A program made the translations under genes and the position numbers. A stretch of 22,075 nt of DNA from DASQUK01 sp046723645 (GTDB lineage Bacteria; Actinomycetota; Acidimicrobiia; Acidimicrobiales; VFJN01), in contig JBKOUY010000016.1 in the NCBI GenBank assembly GCA_046723645.1, forward strand, positions 1 through 22,075, in the 5' to 3' direction. This document shows, one piece after another, positions 13,677 through 20,878 of the stretch. The notes beneath the pieces were generated by a model. That model had not been told where the DNA came from. It made no database searches and worked only from the letters and a program-made list of their open reading frames with translations. Positions within the stretch are counted from its first letter, which is position 1. Each line of letters opens with the position of its first letter.

Positions 13677-14959
13677 CCCTGTCGCCCCTCCTGTCGTACT
13701 CGCGAGCCGACCTCTGCACCATCGGACGCGAGCTCATGCTCGCCGCCCACCTGCAGGACCGCGCGTCGGTCCCGGCCATCCTCGGCCGCCGAAGCATGGA
13801 CGAGGCAGGCCAGCTCGCGATCGACGAGTGGATGATGACCAGCCCGATCTACACCCGACGGATGCAGGGGCTCCTCCGATTCGAGGGCACCGACGTCGAG
13901 ACGATCTTCAAGGGACTGCAGCTCGACGTCGGCTTCGCCCACCAGTTCATGGACGTCGGGTACCAGCTCCACTCGTCAGATCGCGGCGAGTTCTGGCTGC
14001 GGTCCTGCGGTGCGCTCGCCGACGCGGTCCCGATGGGCGAAGCGATGGTCCGAGTCATGTGCCACGACATCGAGGACCCGACCTTCGACGCGACCGCGGT
14101 CGCCACCAACCCTCGCGCCCGGGTGCGGCCGGTGCACCGACCGCCTGCTGTCCCTCGCGGCGGCCCCGACTGCCACTGGACGGTGGAGATCGACGAGTCC
14201 GCCGACCCGATCGATCCGCATCCGTGGCTCGGGTTCATGGAGCGGAGCGTCGTCGCGCAGCTCCCGAACGATCCGGAGCTGCCGGCGGCATCCGAGCGGG
14301 GCGGATGGGACGACTACAGCGGCGACTTCGACCCGGGCTTCGAGCTGGAGCGGCTCTCGACCCGAGCGCTCCACATCGTGCTGCGGGAGTTCGCCGTCCA
14401 GGGCCACCTCCTGGCCCGGGGCATGATGCATGCGGTGGAGCAGCGGTACGGCCACGACGAAGCCGTCGAGGTCGGCCGGGCGATCTTCACCGGCATCGGA
14501 TGGATCGCCGCGGAACGGCTCACCCGGGTGCTGGGCGTCGATCCGAGCGAGGCCGACACCATGGCCACGGTGCTCCCCCTCACCCACTTCCTGCTCCCTG
14601 CCGATTACGTCGGCCTCAGCGTGGAGCTCGACGCCGACGCGACAACCATCAGGCTCTCGGGCGACGCCGCCGGGATATCCGAGGGTGATCCCTACTCGCT
14701 GCCGGGGCTGCTCGCCGACGGCGTCGACGGGATCGTCGAATCGCTGGTGCACGGTGTCGACCCCACTGCGATCGTCGTCACCGAGGGTCGAGGCGTCGAC
14801 AGGACCTGGACGGTGCGGCGCGGCGCGGCCTCGCCGCCGGCGGACGAGCCCGACGACGTCGTGGTCGCTCGCTTCAGCACCGGCGTCGCGGTCACGTTGC
14901 GACGGCGGCTGCCTCGGCCCGAGGACGCAGGGCTGTTGCCTGACGGGAGTCGACGATGA
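13673..14959 (+). CDS. Uncharacterised 428-aa protein with conserved Cys/His-rich core
   Basis: I do not recognise a named domain. The protein is soluble, with no signal peptide or membrane segment. A helical N-terminal part (LQDRASVPAILGRRSMDEAG, AIDEWMMTSPIYTRRM) leads to FKGLQLDVGFAHQFMDVGY and then a striking block at ~129-158: MCHDIEDPTFDATA followed by TNPRARVRPVHRPP. CHWTVEID follows at ~167. C130/H131, H155 and C167/H168 could form a metal or cofactor site. A later helical part (~237-310) and a beta-rich tail follow. I have an impression of similar uncharacterised proteins beside lipid or steroid CoA genes in actinobacteria, but cannot verify it. As the last cistron, ATGA-coupled to the ligase, it should serve the same pathway. 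Confidence 0.8.
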   Translation: MTLSPLLSYSRADLCTIGRELMLAAHLQDRASVPAILGRRSMDEAGQLAIDEWMMTSPIYTRRMQGLLRFEGTDVETIFKGLQLDVGFAHQFMDVGYQLHSSDRGEFWLRSCGALADAVPMGEAMVRVMCHDIEDPTFDATAVATNPRARVRPVHRPPAVPRGGPDCHWTVEIDESADPIDPHPWLGFMERSVVAQLPNDPELPAASERGGWDDYSGDFDPGFELERLSTRALHIVLREFAVQGHLLARGMMHAVEQRYGHDEAVEVGRAIFTGIGWIAAERLTRVLGVDPSEADTMATVLPLTHFLLPADYVGLSVELDADATTIRLSGDAAGISEGDPYSLPGLLADGVDGIVESLVHGVDPTAIVVTEGRGVDRTWTVRRGAASPPADEPDDVVVARFSTGVAVTLRRRLPRPEDAGLLPDGSRR

Positions 14960-14987
14960 CGCGACGGAGCGAGGGCCAGACGTCGGG

Positions 14988-16133
14988 TCAGCGCGAGACG
15001 ATGGTGACGGCAGCGGTGCCGGGTGCGCCGTAGACCTGGGCGTAGCCGACCCGCGGCTCGCCGGGGACCTGGCGCTCGGCCGCTTGGCCCCGTAGCTGCA
15101 TCACGAGCTCGTGGACCTGCCGCAGGCCGGAGGCACCGATGGGTTCGCCGTTGGCGATGAGCCCGCCGTCGGTGTTGATCGGCAGCGGGCCAGCGATCTC
15201 CGTGGCGTGCTCGGCGAGGAGCTTCTCCTGCTCGCCATCGACACAGAAGCCGTTCTCGGCCATGTGAATCACCTCGGCACCGGCGTCCGTGTCCTGCAGC
15301 TGGATGACGTCGACCTCCTCTGGCCCGATCCCGGCCGCCTCGTACGCCGCCTTGGATGCGTAGACCGTGGGCGACACGTCCTCGTCGAGTGCGGCCCACG
15401 TCGTGTTGACCTCGTAGGCGCCGTAGTTGCGCGTTCGGATCTCGGTTGCCTTCACGAACACCGGCGCATCCGTGAAGCGGGAGGCCAGGTCTGCCCTGCA
15501 GAGCACAACCGCCGCCGCGCCTTCGTCGGGGGCGCAGAACATCGCGGCGGTCAGCGGGTGGTTCAGGATCGGCGAGGCGAGGATCTCGTCCACCGAAAGC
15601 GGATTGCGCCGGAACGCCTTCGGGTTGAGCGAACCGTTGCGGTAGTTCTTCGCCGCCACCCTGGCCAGGGTCGTCGGCGAGATGTCGTGGTCGTGCATGT
15701 AACGGTTGATCTTCATGCCGAAGAACTTCGTGGTGACGTACTGGCCGTTCTCGCCGTACCACTGCGGCATGCCCATGAGCGCCGGGTCCGCCTTGAAGGA
15801 CCCTCGTGGGTGCTTGTCGGCACCGACGGCGACGCCGATGTCGAAGCGGCCGAGCCGTATGGCGGCCACGGCATGGTCGATGGTGCTCGCCGCGGTGGCG
15901 CACGCGTTGAACACGTTGGTGAACGGGATGCCGGTGAGCCCGAGCAGACTGGTGATCGGGTCGAGCTGGGCGGCCTCCCAGCTGCCGCCGACCGCGAACT
16001 GCACATCGCTCCACGTGATGCCGGCATCGGCGAGGGCGTCCTCGACGGCGTCCGCCGCCATCTGGAACGGCGTCTTGTCCCCGAAGCGGCCGAAGGGGTG
16101 CAGGCCGATGCCGATGATCGCAACGTCGTTCAC
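14988..16133 (-). CDS. Thiolase-superfamily protein, probable DUF35-partnered aldolase-like enzyme
   Basis: This 381-residue protein begins with a GTG one nucleotide after the DUF35 stop. It has the lipid-transfer-protein thiolase layout: AIIGIGLHPFGRFGDKTPF, the nucleophile region NVFNACATAAS (C78), FGMKINRYMHDHDIS, DVIQLQDTDAGAE and NTDGGLIANGEPIGASG. In ordinary thiolases the last motif reads GHP; here the His is Glu330. The C-terminal catalytic Cys motif (CxGGG) is replaced by QVYGAPG with Tyr368. Loss of both residues argues against Claisen thiolysis. Ltp2-type aldolases are thiolase-fold enzymes with tyrosine-based sites that need a DUF35 partner, so retro-aldol cleavage of a 3-hydroxyacyl-CoA is a reasonable inference. 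A non-catalytic or ketoacyl role is the alternative. Confidence 0.85.
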   Translation of the reverse strand: MNDVAIIGIGLHPFGRFGDKTPFQMAADAVEDALADAGITWSDVQFAVGGSWEAAQLDPITSLLGLTGIPFTNVFNACATAASTIDHAVAAIRLGRFDIGVAVGADKHPRGSFKADPALMGMPQWYGENGQYVTTKFFGMKINRYMHDHDISPTTLARVAAKNYRNGSLNPKAFRRNPLSVDEILASPILNHPLTAAMFCAPDEGAAAVVLCRADLASRFTDAPVFVKATEIRTRNYGAYEVNTTWAALDEDVSPTVYASKAAYEAAGIGPEEVDVIQLQDTDAGAEVIHMAENGFCVDGEQEKLLAEHATEIAGPLPINTDGGLIANGEPIGASGLRQVHELVMQLRGQAAERQVPGEPRVGYAQVYGAPGTAAVTIVSR

Positions 16134-16134
16134 G

Positions 16135-16551
16135 TCAGCTCCCGACAGGCTCGAAGGCGAAGGTGAGGACCTCGACGCCATCGTCGTCGACGTAGAAGGG
16201 AACGATCCGCAACTCGACCTCCATCCCGAAGTCGAGACGGGCCGGATCACTCTCGGTCAGGCGGGCTTCGACCCGCACCACGTCATCGAGCTGCACGAGC
16301 CCGACGCCGAAAGGCTCGAAGTTCTCGCCGGTGGCATCGCCTGCAAACGGAACCACCGGTGGGAAGCCCTGGGTCGTCCACGACACGAGGGTCCCGCGCC
16401 GGGGAAGAAGGATCTCCGCCATCGTCCCGGGGCACCGCGGGCAGTGCGACTGCACCGGGAACGTCGCCGCCCCGCACCGCTCGCACCGGCTGCCTATCAG
16501 CTGGGGTTCGTCGGCCGGCCACGTGAAGACGTCAGCGAGCGGCTTCTGCAT
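16135..16551 (-). CDS. DUF35 zinc-ribbon/OB-fold protein, partner of the thiolase-like enzyme
   Basis: This 138-residue protein is read from the ATG at 16549-16551. A longer frame from 16638 adds Arg-rich sequence and is disfavoured. Residues 23-40 form a four-cysteine zinc ribbon, CERCGAATFPVQSHCPRC. The rest is an OB-fold: RRGTLVSWTTQGFPPVVPF, FGVGLVQLDDVVRVEARL and GMEVELRIVPFYVDDDG. Proteins of this family bind thiolase-superfamily enzymes and are thought to help present CoA esters. In Ltp2/ChsH2 the DUF35 part is required for aldolase activity. It is immediately upstream of the thiolase-like gene (1-nt gap), strongly implying a complex. Confidence 0.9.
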   Translation of the reverse strand: MQKPLADVFTWPADEPQLIGSRCERCGAATFPVQSHCPRCPGTMAEILLPRRGTLVSWTTQGFPPVVPFAGDATGENFEPFGVGLVQLDDVVRVEARLTESDPARLDFGMEVELRIVPFYVDDDGVEVLTFAFEPVGS

Positions 16552-16644
16552 TCCTGCGCCCCTGTTCTTGCGCCACCTGGGTCGGACGCCCCGGTCTCCA
16601 TGTGAAGCGCACCCCCATCGAAACACCTCCCTCTTCAAGCCTCG

Positions 16645-17493
16645 TCAACCGGCTCGGCGGAACTGTAACGACGCCGACGTGATCGCTCGGCCGTCCTCGC
16701 CCTCGTCTCGGAGCAGGACCCGTGCGGCGACGAGGTCGTGGTCACCGGTGGTGACCTCTGTCGAGGTACGGAACGGACCGGTCTTGCCGCGGGCGAGGAA
16801 CATGACGTGCGAGGACAGGGCCTCGAGCTGGTCGCTGCCGACCACCTGCGCCGCAGCGTCGAGCGCGGCGGTCTCGACGATCACGAGCTGTGGCCCGAGG
16901 TGGAGGGCAGCGTCGGGCGACGCCAGCTCCTCGGCCAGCTTCCCGAGCTCCCAATCACCGTCGTCGCGGCGGCGACCCCCGAAGACCCGCCAGAGGGGTG
17001 GGAGATCCGGTGAGTCGACGACCTCGATGGACCGGGTGTCCATCTTCCCAACCCCTTCGGGGGGCTGGCCGATGGCGACGCCTTGACCTTCCGTGAGGGC
17101 GAGGACCCGTCCGGGGTCGTCGGCGTCGACGATCCGCGACCGGCTGTAGCTGAACTGCCGGCCACGCTTGAGGACCTCAGACCGCACCTGGATCCTGGCC
17201 ACGCCACGGCCCTGGTCGAGGATCTGGCAGGAATGGATCACCGGGTTCGGCACAGCCTCCAGATCCGACATCCCGCCCTCGGGGGCACAGATGCCGAGCG
17301 CGCCGATGAGCAGGCCGCCCGAGGCGTTGCGCATGTCGTGGCGCAACGTGACGATGTCATCAGACGACCCGTGATCCATGGTGGCGAAGTGTCGCCCGAG
17401 GTACCGGTAGCTGAGCAGCCCGCCCCAACGTCGGCGCAGCTCGGTCGCATAAGCCTCGTGATCGTCGGACAGTTCCCGGATGTCACGCACCAC
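16645..17493 (-). CDS. Double-hotdog-like acyl-CoA thioesterase/hydratase-like protein
   Basis: This 282-residue protein has a GTG start 8 nt after the amidohydrolase stop. The first half contains IVTLRHDMRNASGGLLIGAL and a strand-rich stretch (VIHSCQILDQGRGVARIQV, GRQFSYSRSRIVDAD), as in hotdog thioesterases. The second half has SPDAALHLGPQLVIVETAAL and SSHVMFLARGKTGPFRTSTE, again hotdog-like, with the basic RGK possibly contacting CoA. The evident repeat of about 130-140 residues suggests a double-hotdog monomer. Catalytic residues cannot be assigned with confidence. It may release a CoA ester or act as a second hydratase. A 93-bp gap separates it from DUF35, so an internal promoter there is possible. 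Confidence 0.65.
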   Translation of the reverse strand: MVRDIRELSDDHEAYATELRRRWGGLLSYRYLGRHFATMDHGSSDDIVTLRHDMRNASGGLLIGALGICAPEGGMSDLEAVPNPVIHSCQILDQGRGVARIQVRSEVLKRGRQFSYSRSRIVDADDPGRVLALTEGQGVAIGQPPEGVGKMDTRSIEVVDSPDLPPLWRVFGGRRRDDGDWELGKLAEELASPDAALHLGPQLVIVETAALDAAAQVVGSDQLEALSSHVMFLARGKTGPFRTSTEVTTGDHDLVAARVLLRDEGEDGRAITSASLQFRRAG

Positions 17494-17501
17494 GTCGGCT
17501 C

Positions 17502-18692
17502 TCAGGCTGCCAAGCCCATGAGGCGCATCATGTTGCCGCCCATGATCTTGGCCTGGTCCTCCTCGGGAAGACCGGCGAGCTCCTCGTGATAGCTCAGTGG
17601 GTCGGCGAGGCCCTCCACGTGGGGGTGGTCGGAGCCGAAGATCACATTGTCGGCACCAAGGAGGTCGATGATCGTCGTCGGGTCCTCCTCGTGGAACGGG
17701 TGCTGCCAGAAGCAGCGCTTGAACGTGTCGAGCGGGTGCTCGGCGAACAGGTGCGGCAGGTCGACATAGGTCTTGTCGAGCACCTTCAGCATGCCGGGCA
17801 CCCAGCCGGCGCCGTTCTCGACGAGCGCGAACTTGAGCCCGGGGAACCGATCGCAGAGCCCGTGACAGATCATTGACGTCACCGCGTCCTGGATGTCGCG
17901 GAACGACTTGGCCATCGCATGGAGGAACTTGCTCTGGTCGGCGAAGGCCTTCGTCTCACCCCGCACGCCCTCCCACTCGTTGAAGTACCGCGTGTACCCG
18001 CTGTCGGAGGCGTGGACGAGGCACAGGATCCCGGCGTCCTGGACCTTCTCCCAGTACGGATCGAATTCGGGCAGCGCGAAGCTGCGCGGCCCTCTCCAGC
18101 CCCAGGCGGGCGCCGGGCGCATCAGCACGACTTTCGCGCCGTGCTCGACGACGAACTCCAGCTCAGCGAGGGCGTGCCCGACGTCGCCGGGGGTGATGAC
18201 CGGCGTGGAGAACATCCGGCCTTCGTAGACGTAGGGCCACTCGTCGATCATCCACCGGTTCAACGAGTGGATCACGGCCGCGCACAGGTCAGGGTCGTCA
18301 GTCATCCGCTCCTCGACCAGGCTCGCCAGGGTCGGGATGACCATCACGTAGTCGAGGCCCTGCTCGTCCAGCAGCCTCAGCCGATCCTCCGCGTTGCGGT
18401 AGGCAGGGGGGCAGTCGATTCCCCGGCCGATGAGCTCCCGCTGCGACATGCCTTCCGGGTTCCCGTGGCGGAAGTAGTCAGCCTGCGCGCCGGGGCGACC
18501 GATCCGGTCGAACGTCGGGTTTGGGATGTAGTCCGTGATTTGCCCTCGCACGACGATCTTCGTGCGGCCGCGGACGTCGACGTAGTCGATTGCACCCTCG
18601 TACTCGTCTGGGAGGTACCGAGTCATCGCATCCCGGGTCTCGTAGAGGTGGTTGTCGGCGTCGAAGACCGGGAAGTTCAACTTCTTGCTCAT
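17502..18692 (-). CDS. Amidohydrolase-family (PF04909-type) TIM-barrel hydrolase or decarboxylase
   Basis: This 396-residue protein is a normal length for the family. It opens with FPVFDADNHLYE, giving the strand-1 ligands D13 and H15 with E18. Later are AEDRLRLLDEQGLDYVMVIPT, CLVHASD with H227, SMICHGLCDRFPGLKFALVE with H277, GAGWVPGML and the strand-8 aspartate in GSDHPHVEG (D355). These are the metal-site elements of 2-amino-3-carboxymuconate-semialdehyde-decarboxylase-like amidohydrolases, which hydrolyse C-C, C-N or lactone bonds or decarboxylate. As first gene of the minus operon it may cleave a ring or lactone intermediate or a late product. The ribosome site is weak (GGTGGGA ~12 nt upstream). 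Confidence 0.88.
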   Translation of the reverse strand: MSKKLNFPVFDADNHLYETRDAMTRYLPDEYEGAIDYVDVRGRTKIVVRGQITDYIPNPTFDRIGRPGAQADYFRHGNPEGMSQRELIGRGIDCPPAYRNAEDRLRLLDEQGLDYVMVIPTLASLVEERMTDDPDLCAAVIHSLNRWMIDEWPYVYEGRMFSTPVITPGDVGHALAELEFVVEHGAKVVLMRPAPAWGWRGPRSFALPEFDPYWEKVQDAGILCLVHASDSGYTRYFNEWEGVRGETKAFADQSKFLHAMAKSFRDIQDAVTSMICHGLCDRFPGLKFALVENGAGWVPGMLKVLDKTYVDLPHLFAEHPLDTFKRCFWQHPFHEEDPTTIIDLLGADNVIFGSDHPHVEGLADPLSYHEELAGLPEEDQAKIMGGNMMRLMGLAA

Positions 18693-18737
18693 GGTTCACC
18701 GTCATCCCACCGCCCCGGGGTCGACCGTACCCCGTAG

Positions 18738-18917
18738 TGCCGAGCGCTCGCCCGGCTGTCGGAGTCCGGCGACGAGCTCGCGACCCGGGTGCTGCTCCAG
18801 CGTCTGGTCCCGGGCCTGCTGCGCCCGGAGGAGCGGTGGCACGCGTTGGGCAGCCTCGCTGACCTGATGGCGAGGTCATCAGCCGGGCGGCCGTGTACCC
18901 GTCTCGGCTCGAGTAGT
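18738..18917 (+). pseudogene. Possible gene remnant within the 18693-19022 gap
   Basis: In one plus frame the sequence reads RALARLSESGDELATRVLLQ, then RLVPGLLRPEERWHALGSLA. This has the look of a helical protein segment and of an uncharacterised actinobacterial family that I cannot name. No plausible start precedes it (a stop lies at 18735-18737), and after ~55 codons the frame becomes Ser/Arg-rich. A decayed fragment is likelier than a working gene. The rest of the 330-bp gap shows nothing recognisable. Confidence 0.3.
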
Positions 18918-19022
18918 GGCTCGCTTTCGATCCATCGATCGTGGGGTCCACCCAAATACGGCGCCTGCGACCCACGGTCGCGTCCTGATCGGTGGTTTCG
19001 CCGGTGTCCGCGCGGATAGCGG

Positions 19023-20003
19023 GTGGGCATCACTGACTACGACGACCCCGCAGTCCAAGTCGACGAAGAGCGGGTCCCCGCCGGACCGACCGAGTTGCGA
19101 GCCGGATCGTGGGCCCGGACCCTTGGGCGGACAGTGCGCGAGACCAAGCGCGACAACCTCACCGACCTAGCCGCCGGCCTTACCTACTACGCCCTCCTGT
19201 CGATCTTTCCCATGCTGCTCGCCGTCTTGTCGATCTTGGGCCTGTTCGGTGAGTCGGCGACACGGCCGCTGATCGACAACCTCCGCGAGCTGGCGCCGGG
19301 TCCTGCCAGGGACACAGTGATCACTGCGGTCGAGAACCTGCAGCGCAGTCAGGGCGCCGCTGGCGTGTTGTTCGTCGTCAGCCTGGCGGCGGCGCTGTGG
19401 TCGGCATCCCGGTATGTCGCAGCATTCATGCGGGCCGCCAACGTGATCTACGAGGTCGACGAAGGCCGGCCCATCTGGAAGAAGATCCCGGTACGTCTCG
19501 GCCTGACGGTGGTTCTCGCCCTCGCGATGGTGGCAGCCACCCTGGCCGTGGTCGTGACCGGCGACCTTGCGGGCCAAGCGGGCGAGTTGCTGGGCCTTGA
19601 CGACACGGCAGTCACCGTGTGGAACTTCGCCAAGTGGCCGGCGGCGATCGTGCTGGTCGCACTTCTGCTGGCCTTGCTCTACTGGGCTGCTCCCAACGTG
19701 CGGCACCCCGGTTTTCGCTGGCTCACCCCCGGGGCGGTCCTGGCGATCGTGGTCTGGGTCGCCGGGTCGGTCGGCTTCACGATCTACCTAGCCAACTTCA
19801 GCTCGTACAACAGGACCTACGGAACGCTCGCTGGCGTGATCATCTTCCTCGTCTGGCTGTGGCTCACGAATCTCGGGGTGTTGTTGGGCGCTCAACTCAA
19901 TGCCGAACTCGAGCGTGGACGCCAGATCGAAGGCGGGCTACCAGCCGACGAGGAACCCTTCCTTGAGCACCGCGACACCAAGAAGCTGGGCCGCGGGCCC
20001 TAA
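19023..20003 (+). CDS. YihY/BrkB-type inner membrane protein (formerly 'ribonuclease BN')
   Basis: This 326-residue protein begins with a GTG at 19023. After a hydrophilic N-terminus (~40 residues) comes the family signature RDNLTDLAAGLTYYALLSIFPMLLAVLSILG. GVLFVVSLAAALWSASRYVAAFMRAANVIYEV follows, with the characteristic W-S-A-S-R and aromatic pattern. At least six membrane segments are visible, with RTYGTLAGVIIFLVWLWLTNLGVLLGAQLNAEL near the C-terminus and an acidic soluble tail. Members are integral membrane proteins of unsettled function; the old RNase BN name was a mistake. It stands alone, and a terminator-like hairpin follows 50 nt after the stop. The exact start is uncertain because no good ribosome site is seen. 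Confidence 0.9.
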   Translation: MGITDYDDPAVQVDEERVPAGPTELRAGSWARTLGRTVRETKRDNLTDLAAGLTYYALLSIFPMLLAVLSILGLFGESATRPLIDNLRELAPGPARDTVITAVENLQRSQGAAGVLFVVSLAAALWSASRYVAAFMRAANVIYEVDEGRPIWKKIPVRLGLTVVLALAMVAATLAVVVTGDLAGQAGELLGLDDTAVTVWNFAKWPAAIVLVALLLALLYWAAPNVRHPGFRWLTPGAVLAIVVWVAGSVGFTIYLANFSSYNRTYGTLAGVIIFLVWLWLTNLGVLLGAQLNAELERGRQIEGGLPADEEPFLEHRDTKKLGRGP

Positions 20004-20317
20004 GTGCCGGCGTCCTGGACTGGTTGCAGGCGAACCGCGATGAGTCGGCGGCAAAGAACGCCGGTCGGCGACGCAGTGAGCGGAGCGACGCGTTGTTCTT
20101 TTAAATCCATGAGCTGATGCCAGTAGGGGCGGACCTCGTTCCGGAGGGTCCTGCTGATCGGCTTCACGGGGCCGGCGCTGGTCGTTGGTCGTCGAGGAGC
20201 AGGCCGACGAGCCCTGCGGTCGGCCCCACGTCGAAGTCCAGGCGACGGGTTGTCGATACCGAACCCGCGCGGTGCGTGTCGTCGTGTGGCTCGCGAGCAG
20301 ACGGGTAGGTACCTGAC
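20004..20317. other. Gene-poor gap after the YihY gene
   Basis: Apart from the terminator-like hairpin at 20053-20102, no gene or RNA is recognised. A weak stress-promoter-like pair, GTGT (20284-20287) and GGGTAG (20303-20308) 15 nt apart, precedes the small gene at 20318; it is only suggestive. Confidence 0.4.
20053..20102 (+). terminator. Terminator-like hairpin after the YihY gene
   Basis: AAAGAAC (20053-20059) pairs with GTTCTTT (20095-20101), leaving a short T-run (TTTT, 20099-20102). The long loop contains its own GCCG-GT-CGGC hairpin. Position 50 nt after the YihY stop on the same strand fits a rho-independent terminator, though the base of the stem is AT-rich and the loop is long. 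Confidence 0.4.
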
Positions 20318-20545
20318 ATGCCCACTGAAAGTGACCCTTACCAGGCCGAGCCCGATGATCACATGTGCACCGAACCGCTCGAAGACGAGAAGGGCATGAC
20401 CTACCGCATCTGCCAGGAACCGGTCGGTGCGGAACGCGTCGTCGGTGGCGGCGAATTCCCGGACCCGGCGACCCCACCCCGGCCTCCAGCGCCGGGGAGC
20501 ACCCGACCCATACGAGGGGACGAGGCCGACAGTCGCTCGGCGTGA
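20318..20545 (+). CDS. Small hypothetical acidic protein (75 aa)
   Basis: The ATG at 20318 follows GGTAGGT about 8 nt upstream. The product has an acidic N-terminus and two cysteines in CTEPLEDEKGMTYRICQEPVG. Next comes GGGEFPDPATPPRPP, and a disordered Pro/Arg/Asp-rich tail. The CTEPLED...ICQ pattern looks like a conserved short protein rather than chance coding, but I cannot assign a family or function. No signal peptide or membrane segment is seen. Confidence 0.5.
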   Translation: MPTESDPYQAEPDDHMCTEPLEDEKGMTYRICQEPVGAERVVGGGEFPDPATPPRPPAPGSTRPIRGDEADSRSA

Positions 20546-20654
20546 CCCCCGGTGCCACCTCGTCCGCGACGGCCTGCGGTCGCGGGATCTGGAATGAACG
20601 GACGCACCCTCGTCGAGGTTAGGGACCAGCGGGGCCACGGCATCCACCAGTCCG

Positions 20655-20855
20655 GTGCCGCACGGCCTCGACGAGCAGGACGGCCGAGACCAGAACATCT
20701 TCGTCGAGGACGAAGAAGGCGACGCCTCCCGCAACGCTGTTCGCCACGTCACTACACAGGGCTTGGTCCACCGTGACTTTGACGACATCGTCGAAGACAT
20801 GAAAGGGGGGCCGGAGATCCGCGCCCGGCGAGTGGCCGTAGGCGAGACCGACTAG
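20655..20855 (+). CDS. Small hypothetical protein (66 aa)
   Basis: From a GTG at 20655 the frame encodes an acidic, well-mixed sequence (NIFVEDEEGDASRNAVRHVT, then VHRDFDDIVEDMKGGPEIRA). It is unlike the Arg/Pro-rich shadow frames around it. No ribosome site is clear and the start could lie elsewhere in the open upstream frame. It ends 23 nt before the DUF2071-like gene on the same strand, so cotranscription is likely. No family is recognised. Confidence 0.38.
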   Translation: MPHGLDEQDGRDQNIFVEDEEGDASRNAVRHVTTQGLVHRDFDDIVEDMKGGPEIRARRVAVGETD

Positions 20856-20878
20856 GCCGCGTCTGGACTGGACGACGT

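Noticed and set aside
18992..19019. GGTTT-N15-GGATAG as a stress promoter for the YihY gene
   Set aside because: It ends about 3 nt before the start codon, so transcription would begin inside the gene, and the -10 is a poor match.
20000..20800. 266-codon minus-strand frame after the YihY gene
   Set aside because: Ser/Arg/Thr-rich composition, no motif, and it conflicts with the more protein-like plus frames at 20318 and 20655.
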